This document shows, one piece after another, positions 1-7,134 of a DNA stretch of 64,000 bases. Each line of letters opens with the position of its first letter. The first letter of the stretch is position 1. Origin of the DNA: Ulvibacter algarum (GTDB lineage Bacteria; Bacteroidota; Bacteroidia; Flavobacteriales; Flavobacteriaceae); the NCBI GenBank assembly GCA_947488905.1, contig CANLBJ010000001.1:124001-188000 (forward strand). Reading direction: 5' to 3'. Position numbers and translations under genes: made by a program. The notes under the pieces were generated by a model, which saw only the letters and a program-made list of their open reading frames with translations, was not told where the DNA came from and did no database searches.

Positions 1-34
1 GTAGGATAGAATAACAACCAAATAATTATTTAAA

Positions 35-463
35 ATGAAAAAGCAATTATTCGTTTTGTGTCTATTAGCAATGACACTTTTCGCTTGTAAAAATGGTGAA
101 GAAAAAGAAAAGGTAATAAGTGATAACGTTTCTGAAGTTAACACAAAAACGTCATCACCTTTTAAAACTTTTAATGGTGAGTTTATTTATATCGCAGATG
201 GTGCGGTGTTAAAAGGCAAAAACTTTATTTATGGTGTAACTATAGATGAAAAAATGCACGAGCTAGCAGATATGGTAGCACCTATTAAAAAAGATGAGTT
301 TGATATGGTTCCAGTAACCGTTAAAGGAGAACTCGTTGCAAACCCGCTTTTTGCAGAAACTGGCGAAGGATGGAGACTAAACGTGACTATTAAAGAAATT
401 ATTAAAGTAAGCGACACACCATCGCCTGCAGATGTAAAAATTGAAGAAAAGAAAAGAAAATAA
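35..463 (+). CDS. Small lipoprotein of unknown function at the head of the visible suf operon
   Basis: This is a 142-residue protein that starts with a lipoprotein signal: Lys-Lys, a hydrophobic stretch, then a lipobox ending LFAC with the lipidated Cys at 18. It should therefore be anchored in the cell envelope. The mature part is a short, mostly beta-looking domain (residues about 43-125) followed by a highly charged Lys/Glu-rich tail. It may be a small OB-like fold, but I do not recognise a named family. Its TAA stop overlaps the ATG of sufC by one base (TAATG), so the two are almost certainly cotranscribed and translationally coupled. An envelope lipoprotein inside an Fe-S assembly operon is unexpected, and its role there is unknown. 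sufB would be expected just upstream, outside the window. Confidence 0.8.
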   Translation: MKKQLFVLCLLAMTLFACKNGEEKEKVISDNVSEVNTKTSSPFKTFNGEFIYIADGAVLKGKNFIYGVTIDEKMHELADMVAPIKKDEFDMVPVTVKGELVANPLFAETGEGWRLNVTIKEIIKVSDTPSPADVKIEEKKRK

Positions 464-1215
464 TGTTACAGATAAAAAATTTACACGCAAGTGTTGAAGA
501 TAAAGTGATCCTTAACGGGATTAACCTTGAAGTAAAAGCTGGAGAAGTACACGCAATTATGGGCCCTAACGGAGCAGGTAAAAGTACACTAGCTTCTGTA
601 ATTTCAGGGAAGGATGAGTATGAAATGACTGAAGGTGAAATACTTTTAGACAATGAAGACATCACAGAATTAGACCCAGAAGAGCGTGCTCATAAAGGTG
701 TATTTATGTCTTTTCAATACCCAATCTCTATTCCTGGAGTATCTACAACAAACTTTATTAAAACAGCAATTAACGAAACTCGCAAGTCTAAAGGACTAGA
801 AGATATGCCTGCTTCAGAAATGCTGAAAATGATTAAAGAGAAGGCAGAATTATTAGACATAGATCGCAAGTTTTTATCAAGATCTCTTAACGAAGGTTTC
901 TCTGGTGGAGAAAAGAAACGTAATGAGATTTTCCAGATGGCAATGCTAGAACCTAAACTTGCTATTCTTGACGAAACAGATTCTGGTCTTGACATTGATG
1001 CACTTAAAATTGTTGCTAACGGTGTTAATAAACTAAAAAACAAAGACAATGCTGTAGTTGTAATCACACACTACCAGCGTTTACTAGATTATATAGTGCC
1101 AGATTTTGTACACGTACTTATGGATGGTAAGATTGTAAAATCTGGAACAAAAGAATTAGCATACGAGCTAGAAGAAAAAGGATACGACTGGATTAAAGAA
1201 GAACTAGTTAAATAA
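463..1215 (+). CDS. sufC: SufC, Fe-S cluster assembly ATPase
   Basis: This is the ABC-type ATPase of the SufBCD scaffold, which builds Fe-S clusters in the cytoplasm. The 250 residues match the family length. Walker A GPNGAGKST lies at 34-42, the signature SGGEKKR at 147-153, Walker B with LAILDE followed by TDSGLD at about 166-176, and the switch His at 203 (ITH). The SGGEKKR signature in place of LSGGQ is typical of SufC. No membrane segment is present. The start overlaps the stop of the preceding lipoprotein gene, and sufD follows after a 96-base spacer with no ORF. The identification is secure. Confidence 0.97.
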   Translation: MLQIKNLHASVEDKVILNGINLEVKAGEVHAIMGPNGAGKSTLASVISGKDEYEMTEGEILLDNEDITELDPEERAHKGVFMSFQYPISIPGVSTTNFIKTAINETRKSKGLEDMPASEMLKMIKEKAELLDIDRKFLSRSLNEGFSGGEKKRNEIFQMAMLEPKLAILDETDSGLDIDALKIVANGVNKLKNKDNAVVVITHYQRLLDYIVPDFVHVLMDGKIVKSGTKELAYELEEKGYDWIKEELVK

Positions 1216-1311
1216 AGTTTCTGATTTAATTTAATTTAAAGATTACAAAGGAAAATAGGTTTTGAGCTTCTAATAACTAGATGCTTAAAACTAAAAACCT
1301 TAAACTATATT

Positions 1312-2625
1312 ATGGATTTAAAAGATAAATTACTTACATCACACATTGCTTTTGAAGATCAATTAAAGGCAGACTCGCCATTACACGACCTTCGTTCTAA
1401 TGCACTTAAAGTGTTTGAAACAAAAGGATTTCCGAGTAAAAAAGAAGAGAATTATAAATATACCTCTCTTAATTCTTTACTTAAAAAAGACTATTGTATT
1501 GCTCCTAAAAGCGAAAACACAGTAGAATTTAAAGATGTAAAACAATACTTTTTACACAATGTAGACACATATAAAGTTGTTTTTATTGACGGCGTTTACA
1601 GCTCGTTTTTATCTGAGACCACTCACGACGGTGTTGATGTATGCTTATTATCTTCTGCTTTTGAAAAATCTAAATACAGACCAGTAATAGAGGCTTACTT
1701 TAATAAAGCAGCAAAAGAAGAGGGAATAACTCAACTTAATACTGCATTTACAAAAGAAGGAGCGTTTATCCATATACCTAAAAACAAAGAAGTAGATAAG
1801 CCTATTGAGATTATATATTTCTCTACTGGTAACGAGGCTTCTATGTTTATACAACCACGTAACTTAGTTGTAGCAGATGAGAACTCTCAAGTACAAATTA
1901 TTGAGCGTCATCAAAGTTTATCTAGTAATGCTGTTTTTACAAACGCTGTTACAGAGATTTTTGCTAACAAACGCTCTATGGTTGATTATTATAAAATCCA
2001 GAATGATACCGCAGAAGCTTCATTAGTAGATAGTACATTTATTATACAGCAGCGTGAGACTATTGTAAGCGTACATACATTTTCTTTTGGTGGTCAAATT
2101 ACACGTAACAACCTTCAATTTAGACAAGAAGGAGAACACTGTGATTCTATCTTAAATGGTATTACAATCATTGGTGATAAACAACACGTAGATCACAACA
2201 CACTAGTACACCATATTGCAGAAAACTGTGAGAGCCATCAAGACTACAAAGGTATTTTTGACGATAGCTCAACTGGAGTATTTAACGGGAAGGTGTATGT
2301 AGAAAAAGAAGCTCAAAAGTTAGACGCTTTTCAGCAAAACAACAACATCTTGATTAGCGATAAGGCAACAATCAATGCTAAACCTCAATTAGAGATTTTT
2401 GCAGATGATGTAAAATGCTCACACGGTTGTACTATAGGACAAATGGATAGTGACGCTTTATTCTATATGCGTTCTAGAGGTATTGGAGAAAAAGAAGCAA
2501 AAGCTTTATTAATGTATGCATTTGCTAATAACGTATTAGAAAGCGTTAAAATACCAGAATTAAAATCAAGAATCAATAAACTTATTGCCGATAAAATAGG
2601 CGTGAGTTTAGGTTTTGAACTATAA
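1312..2625 (+). CDS. sufD: SufD, Fe-S cluster assembly scaffold protein
   Basis: SufD is the paralogue of SufB that pairs with SufC to form the SufBC2D scaffold and helps recruit iron. The 437-residue length fits SufD rather than the longer SufB. The N-terminal helical part contains the family-typical KKEENYKYT segment (about 43-51). The long beta-helical core follows, ending in the conserved region DDVKCSHGCTIGQMDSDALFY (about 365-385), then the helical end with RGIGEKEAKALLMYAFANNVLE. The CSHG and GQMDSDALFY motifs are diagnostic of the SufB/SufD family. It lies between sufC and sufS, with sufS starting 13 bases downstream. Confidence 0.96.
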   Translation: MDLKDKLLTSHIAFEDQLKADSPLHDLRSNALKVFETKGFPSKKEENYKYTSLNSLLKKDYCIAPKSENTVEFKDVKQYFLHNVDTYKVVFIDGVYSSFLSETTHDGVDVCLLSSAFEKSKYRPVIEAYFNKAAKEEGITQLNTAFTKEGAFIHIPKNKEVDKPIEIIYFSTGNEASMFIQPRNLVVADENSQVQIIERHQSLSSNAVFTNAVTEIFANKRSMVDYYKIQNDTAEASLVDSTFIIQQRETIVSVHTFSFGGQITRNNLQFRQEGEHCDSILNGITIIGDKQHVDHNTLVHHIAENCESHQDYKGIFDDSSTGVFNGKVYVEKEAQKLDAFQQNNNILISDKATINAKPQLEIFADDVKCSHGCTIGQMDSDALFYMRSRGIGEKEAKALLMYAFANNVLESVKIPELKSRINKLIADKIGVSLGFEL

Positions 2626-2638
2626 AAAAACACTTCTC

Positions 2639-3856
2639 ATGAGCTTTGATATAAAAAAGATACGAGAAGATTTTCCTATCCTGAAAAGAAAGGTGAATGG
2701 TGTGCCATTAGTATATCTAGACAATGCCGCAACTTCTCAAAAACCACAACAAGTAATAGATTGCATTGTAGACTATTATAGCAACTACAATGCAAACATA
2801 CACCGTGGTGTACATACACTCTCTCAAGAAGCTACAGATGCTTATGAGAAAGCAAGGAAAATAATACAAGTACATTTTAATGCAGCTCACGCTCATGAGG
2901 TTTTATTTACCTCAGGGACTACAGAGAGTATCAATCTTGTTGCATCTGGTTTTTCTGAAATTTTAAAAACGGGAGATGAGATTATTGTATCTGCACTAGA
3001 GCATCATTCAAATATAGTGCCTTGGCAAATGCTTTGCGAAAGAACGGGTGCCATCTTAAAAGTCATCCCAATGAATGAGGATGGTACTTTACAGATGGAT
3101 GTCTATGCTAGTTTACTCAATGAAAAAACGAAACTTGTTTTTGTAAATCATATATCTAATGCATTAGGGATTATTAATCCCATTAAAGAAATTATTGATG
3201 CTGCTCATAAAGTAGGTGCTGCAGTTTTAATAGACGGAGCGCAAGCTTGTTCACATATTAAAGCAGATGTACAGGCATTAGATGTAGATTTTTACGTGAC
3301 TTCTGCGCATAAAATGTGTGGACCAACAGGCGTAGGTATATTATATATGAAAGAAGATTGGGGTAAAAAACTCCCTCCATATCAAGGTGGTGGCGAGATG
3401 ATTGCAACGGTAACTTTTGAGAAAACCACCTATGCAGAGATGCCTCATAAATTTGAAGCAGGAACCCCTAATATTTGTGGCGGGATTGCCTTTGGAGCAG
3501 CTGTAGACTACCTCAATAACATAGGGTTTGACGCTATATATAAACAAGAGGAATCATTATTAAGTTATGCTACAGAGCAGTTATTGCAAATAGAAGGCTT
3601 GAAAATTTATGGAGTTTCTCCAGAAAAAACTAGCGTGATTTCTTTTAATGTAGGTGAGATTCACCCATATGATATAGGTACAATTTTAGACAAACTAGGT
3701 ATAGCAGTGCGTACAGGACATCATTGTGCACAACCTATAATGGACTTTTATTGCATACCCGGAACAGTGAGAGCATCTTTTGCATTTTACAACACAATAG
3801 AAGAAGTAGACGCCCTTGTAGCTGGTGTAAAAAAAGCAGTGATGATGTTTGGTTAA
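2639..3856 (+). CDS. sufS: SufS, group II cysteine desulfurase
   Basis: SufS is a PLP enzyme that removes sulfur from L-cysteine and passes it as persulfide to SufE. I place the start at the ATG at 2639 (MSFDIKKIREDFP), giving 405 residues. A TTG-initiated extension from 2615 would overlap sufD and add residues not seen in the family. From this start, the N-terminal DNAATSQKP motif lies at about 28-36, the PLP-binding Lys is K225 in TSAHKMCGPTG, and the catalytic Cys is C363 in RTGHHCAQP. The E. coli enzyme uses K226 and C364. The RTGHHCAQP context marks group II (SufS) rather than IscS. Its partner sufE lies two genes downstream. Confidence 0.97.
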   Translation: MSFDIKKIREDFPILKRKVNGVPLVYLDNAATSQKPQQVIDCIVDYYSNYNANIHRGVHTLSQEATDAYEKARKIIQVHFNAAHAHEVLFTSGTTESINLVASGFSEILKTGDEIIVSALEHHSNIVPWQMLCERTGAILKVIPMNEDGTLQMDVYASLLNEKTKLVFVNHISNALGIINPIKEIIDAAHKVGAAVLIDGAQACSHIKADVQALDVDFYVTSAHKMCGPTGVGILYMKEDWGKKLPPYQGGGEMIATVTFEKTTYAEMPHKFEAGTPNICGGIAFGAAVDYLNNIGFDAIYKQEESLLSYATEQLLQIEGLKIYGVSPEKTSVISFNVGEIHPYDIGTILDKLGIAVRTGHHCAQPIMDFYCIPGTVRASFAFYNTIEEVDALVAGVKKAVMMFG

Positions 3857-3891
3857 GACCCAACACTTGCTTCATTATAAAATAAAAAATT

Positions 3892-4296
3892 ATGAAAACA
3901 GTATTTAAAACAATACTCATTTGCATACTTTTTACTGCAATGAGTTGCGAAGACACTAAGAATACCAAACCGTCAGGCGATTATCAAATAGCGATACTTA
4001 ATAACAATAATGTTCAAGATGCTATTACTTTAACTTTTGACGAAGCAAATAATAGAATAAGTGGTAACAGTGGTTGCAATTCTTATTTTGGGAGTTATAC
4101 AATTACAGATTCTCAAATAACCTTTGAAGGTCTGGGGAGTACAAAAATGGCTTGCCCTCCAGAAAAAATGAAATTGGAACAAGAATTTTTAACTACTATT
4201 AATACAGTAGATAGCTTCTTAATAGACAATAATAAATTGAGCTTATTTAATAATAATGGTGACGTTATTGTTATTTCAGAAATAAAAAAAGATTAG
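3892..4296 (+). CDS. META domain lipoprotein (HslJ-like)
   Basis: This 134-residue protein has a lipoprotein signal with the lipobox ending AMSC (Cys 19), followed by one META domain. The domain is recognised by GNSGCNSYFGSY at about 61-72 and TKMACP at about 89-94, the two conserved blocks of the HslJ/META fold. META proteins are small envelope proteins; some are linked to novobiocin or heat resistance in E. coli, but there is no agreed biochemical function. It sits between sufS and sufE on the same strand with short spacers (35 and 17 bases), so it is probably in the suf transcript. The last codons contain ATTTCAGAAAT, the same short element found between genes elsewhere in this window. Confidence 0.85.
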   Translation: MKTVFKTILICILFTAMSCEDTKNTKPSGDYQIAILNNNNVQDAITLTFDEANNRISGNSGCNSYFGSYTITDSQITFEGLGSTKMACPPEKMKLEQEFLTTINTVDSFLIDNNKLSLFNNNGDVIVISEIKKD

Positions 4297-4313
4297 CTTT
4301 AATCATACTATTT

Positions 4314-4736
4314 ATGACAATTAAAGAAATACAAGAAGAATTAATTGATGAGTTTGCCATGTTTGAAGACTGGATGCAGAAGTACGAGTACATGATAGAT
4401 TTAGGCAAATCACTCCCGCTAATTGACCCAGTTTTAAAGACTGATGATAAACTCATAAAAGGTTGTCAATCTAAGGTTTGGTTACAGAGTGAGATGGACG
4501 GAGATAAAATTATATTTACTGCAGACAGTGATGCGATAATCACAAAAGGGATTATTGCAATTTTAATACGTGTATTCTCTAACCAGACACCAGATGCAAT
4601 AGTAGCTGCAAAAACAGATTTTATTGCTGAAATAGGATTACAAGAACACCTCTCACCTACCCGTGCAAATGGGTTAGTGTCAATGGTAAAACAAATGAAA
4701 TTATACGCAATCGCTTATCAAGCGACTAATAAATAA
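4314..4736 (+). CDS. sufE: SufE, sulfur-acceptor protein for SufS
   Basis: SufE accepts persulfide sulfur from SufS and delivers it to the SufBCD scaffold. The 140-residue length is standard. The active-site Cys is C51 in LIKGCQSKVWL, the hallmark motif of the family and the same number as in E. coli SufE. The C-terminal half is helical (SPTRANGLVSMVKQMKLYA), as in known SufE folds. It stands 17 bases after the META lipoprotein gene and 4 bases before the DUF59 gene, so it is cotranscribed with both. The identification is secure. Confidence 0.96.
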   Translation: MTIKEIQEELIDEFAMFEDWMQKYEYMIDLGKSLPLIDPVLKTDDKLIKGCQSKVWLQSEMDGDKIIFTADSDAIITKGIIAILIRVFSNQTPDAIVAAKTDFIAEIGLQEHLSPTRANGLVSMVKQMKLYAIAYQATNK

Positions 4737-4740
4737 GAGT

Positions 4741-5073
4741 ATGGCAGAAGCTAAAAAAGAAATAGACGTTCAAGAATTAGGAGAAAAAATAGTAAGAGTA
4801 ATCAAAACTATTTATGACCCAGAGATTCCAGTTGATATTTATGAACTTGGCTTGATTTACGATGTATTTGTAAATGAAGATCACGAAGTAAAAATATTAA
4901 TGACATTAACTACACCTAACTGTCCAGTAGCAGAAACGCTACCTGTAGAAGTTGAAGACAAAGTAAAGTCTTTAAAAGATGTAAAAGATGCAGAGGTAGA
5001 AATCACCTTTGACCCACCTTGGACAAAAGACTTAATGAGTGAAGAAGCATTGCTTGAATTAGGGATGTTATAA
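4741..5073 (+). CDS. DUF59 / MIP18-family Fe-S assembly protein (SufT-like)
   Basis: This 110-residue protein of the MIP18/DUF59 family carries DPEIPVDIYELGLIY at 26-40 and the conserved Cys 61 in TTPNCPVAE. Family members in SUF operons (often called SufT or YitW) act in Fe-S cluster carrying or maturation of client proteins; PaaD is a related family member. Position inside the suf operon, 4 bases after sufE, supports a role in Fe-S maturation. It ends with the acidic helical tail typical of the Bacteroidota version. I assign no formal symbol because sufT is used inconsistently. Confidence 0.93.
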   Translation: MAEAKKEIDVQELGEKIVRVIKTIYDPEIPVDIYELGLIYDVFVNEDHEVKILMTLTTPNCPVAETLPVEVEDKVKSLKDVKDAEVEITFDPPWTKDLMSEEALLELGML

Positions 5074-5086
5074 TCTCAAAACAATT

Positions 5087-5593
5087 ATGGCAGACGAAAT
5101 AATAAATAGAATAGCAAACAGTAAGCTTGTTACCCTAGACCTTGAGGATTACTACCCACAAGGAGAAAGAGTTCAACTTGACATATCTCAATGGTTAGCT
5201 AATGGGTTTATATTACGTGAGGTCGATTTTAGAGCTTCCTTAGCAAATTATAACTGGGAGCAACACCAAAACCAGTACGTGGCATTATCTTGCAGCACAG
5301 ACGCTATATTACCCGCCTGGACATACTCATTAGTATCATTAATGTTAGCTCCATTTACAAAAAAAGTAATTGTAGGTGACCAAGATCAACTAGAATCTAT
5401 TATCTATACAGAAATAATACAAAATCTAGATTTGAGCTACTGCAAAGGAAAACCTTGTATTATAAAAGGTTGTTCAAACAAGCCTATTCCACAAAATGCA
5501 TATGTATTATTGGGGCAAAAATTATTGCCTATAGCTAAAAACATTATGTATGGCGAGGCTTGTAGCTTTGTCCCTCTTCACAAAAACAAGTAG
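5087..5593 (+). CDS. DUF2480 family protein, end of the suf operon
   Basis: This 168-residue protein matches the Bacteroidota family DUF2480 in length and motifs (LEDYYPQGERVQLDISQWL near the N terminus, WEQHQNQYVALSCSTDAILPAW in the middle). It has no signal peptide or membrane helix, so it should be cytoplasmic. It carries several well-placed cysteines: one in LSCSTDAI, three in YCKGKPCIIKGCS (about 117-129), and one in GEACSFVPL near the end. Such an arrangement could bind metal or an Fe-S cluster, which would suit its place 13 bases after the DUF59 gene at the end of the suf operon. That function is inference; the family has no assigned role that I know of. Confidence 0.85.
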   Translation: MADEIINRIANSKLVTLDLEDYYPQGERVQLDISQWLANGFILREVDFRASLANYNWEQHQNQYVALSCSTDAILPAWTYSLVSLMLAPFTKKVIVGDQDQLESIIYTEIIQNLDLSYCKGKPCIIKGCSNKPIPQNAYVLLGQKLLPIAKNIMYGEACSFVPLHKNK

Positions 5594-5648
5594 TTTACCG
5601 CTTATACATACAGTTTAACGAATTCCAAAAGTATTTTGTATTCACCTC

Positions 5649-5680
5649 TTGAGAGGATATAAAAATATCAACTAATTTTG
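5649..5680 (+). promoter_or_regulatory. Promoter of the DUF3078 gene
   Basis: TTG at 5649-5651 and TAATTTTG at 5673-5680 are separated by 21 bases, matching the Bacteroidota sigma consensus TTG-N17-23-TAnnTTTG. Transcription would start near 5687 and give a leader of about 14 nt to the ATG at 5701. This also rules out the GTG start at 5680. A short inverted repeat CCTCT-TG-AGAGG (5645-5656) overlaps the -33 box and could be an operator half. Confidence 0.7.
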
Positions 5681-5700
5681 TGGAAATTAAATTTAACAAA

Positions 5701-6639
5701 ATGAAAAAAATACTATTACTAGCAGCTTGTCTAAGCCTTGGGTTTAGCTCATATGCTCAAACAGAAGACGAATTAAAGGCAGACCAAGCTCCTAAAAAAG
5801 CTGAAATTGCAAAACTTCAAGGTGAAGTTGATGCATTACAAGCTAAAATAGATGCTTTACCAGGATGGAAGTATGGTGCATTTGGTACTGTAGGTGTAAA
5901 CTTATCAAGTTTTGACAACTGGTATGCGCAAGGAAGCCCTAATGTAAATACAGGTAACATAGGAATTACAGCTAATGGTTTTGCTAACTTAAAGGAAGAG
6001 AAGTTTTTCTGGCGTAACGCATTAAACGTAAACCTAGGATGGGTAAAGTTTGATGATAAAGATGATGCTACAGATGATGATAGCTTTAGAGAAGGAACAG
6101 ATGTTTTTAATATTTCTTCTTTATATGGTCGTAACATTGCTAAAAACCTTGCTGCTTCTGGTTTAGTAGAATACCGTACTACACTTTTAAACAACTTTAA
6201 TGACCCAGGTTATTTAGATGCTGGTATTGGTGCAACATGGACTCCACTTGAAAACCTTGTAGTTGTTGTTCACCCATTAAACTACAACTTTGTATTTGCA
6301 AAAGACGATAGTGTTTTTGAATCTTCTTTAGGAGCAAAAATATTAGTTGATTATACTCGTAAGATTGGTGCGATTAACTTTAAGTCTAATCTATCTGCTT
6401 TTCAGAGCTACAAATCTTCAGACCTTTCTAACTTTACTTGGGTAAACTCTTTTGGTTACACACTATGGAAAAATATAGGTGTAGGATTTGAGTTTGGGTT
6501 AAGAGGTAACAAGCAAGAAGCTGTAAACTACCAGACAGGTCTTGAGAGTGCAGCTGGTGTAACTCCAACTACTACTTTTGACAATGTTGACAATAAAGTA
6601 CAATCATATTACTTAATAGGTCTTAACTACTCTATCTAA
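5701..6639 (+). CDS. DUF3078 family outer-membrane protein
   Basis: This 312-residue exported protein starts at 5701. A signal peptide (KKILLLAACLSLGFSSYAQ) ends near residue 20. It is followed by a short heptad-like Lys/Glu/Leu segment (about 22-50, probably a small coiled coil) and then repeated amphipathic strands rich in Asn, Tyr, Trp and Gly, ending in Ile after aromatic residues. This is the pattern of DUF3078, a Bacteroidota family predicted to form an outer-membrane beta barrel. It has its own promoter and a strong terminator, so it is monocistronic. The substrate or role of the barrel is unknown. Confidence 0.85.
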   Translation: MKKILLLAACLSLGFSSYAQTEDELKADQAPKKAEIAKLQGEVDALQAKIDALPGWKYGAFGTVGVNLSSFDNWYAQGSPNVNTGNIGITANGFANLKEEKFFWRNALNVNLGWVKFDDKDDATDDDSFREGTDVFNISSLYGRNIAKNLAASGLVEYRTTLLNNFNDPGYLDAGIGATWTPLENLVVVVHPLNYNFVFAKDDSVFESSLGAKILVDYTRKIGAINFKSNLSAFQSYKSSDLSNFTWVNSFGYTLWKNIGVGFEFGLRGNKQEAVNYQTGLESAAGVTPTTTFDNVDNKVQSYYLIGLNYSI

Positions 6640-6666
6640 GAGTTTTATAAAATCTAGAATAATTAA

Positions 6667-6697
6667 AGAGGCTACCATTGGGTAGCCTCTTTTTTTG
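6667..6697 (+). terminator. Rho-independent terminator after the DUF3078 gene
   Basis: A perfect 10-bp stem, AGAGGCTACC (6667-6676) and GGTAGCCTCT (6681-6690), with an ATTG loop, is followed directly by a T run. It lies 28 bases after the stop codon. Confidence 0.93.
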
Positions 6698-7072
6698 TGC
6701 CGAAATATTAACAACTTGAATGTTGTCACGTTTCATTTACTTTATTGTAAATATATTGAGTAGTACATATAAAACACTTCTTATCATTAAAAACAACTGC
6801 TACAAAGCTCATATTAGAGCCTCTAGAGTACAAACAACATAAACCTAACCTTCTAGTTGGCTAGTTATAAACTGATGAGTAAACAGTCTTAAATCCCTCG
6901 ACTATGTTAGAGTAGTGTCAATTACTATTATTTGTCTTGTACCTAAGTGCTAATCAATGAAACATTATAGTATATAAATAACATTTCCGAAGCAATTAAA
7001 GCATTAGTAATACACTAAAGGCAACAAAAAGTTAAACGTAATACAATACTATATTACTAAAATAAAGACATC
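6698..7072. other. Gene-free stretch between two facing terminators
   Basis: About 375 bases with stops in all frames and no ORF of note, bounded by a plus-strand terminator on the left and a minus-strand terminator on the right. I see no tRNA, no promoter with both boxes and no clear hairpin. It holds one copy of TTTCCGAAG at 6984-6992. It may be spacer or could encode a small RNA; the sequence alone does not decide. Confidence 0.5.
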
Positions 7073-7105
7073 AAAAAACCCCTAATGCTATTGCAAAAGG
7101 GGTTT
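7073..7105 (-). terminator. Rho-independent terminator of the adhesin/SprF/PorE operon
   Basis: The stem AAACCCCT (7076-7083) pairs with AGGGGTTT (7098-7105) and, read on the minus strand, is followed by a T run (the A run at 7073-7078). It lies 30 bases after the stop of the minus-strand OmpA-family gene. Confidence 0.88.
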
Positions 7106-7134
7106 CTTTAATTGGTTGGTTAATGGTATTGTTA

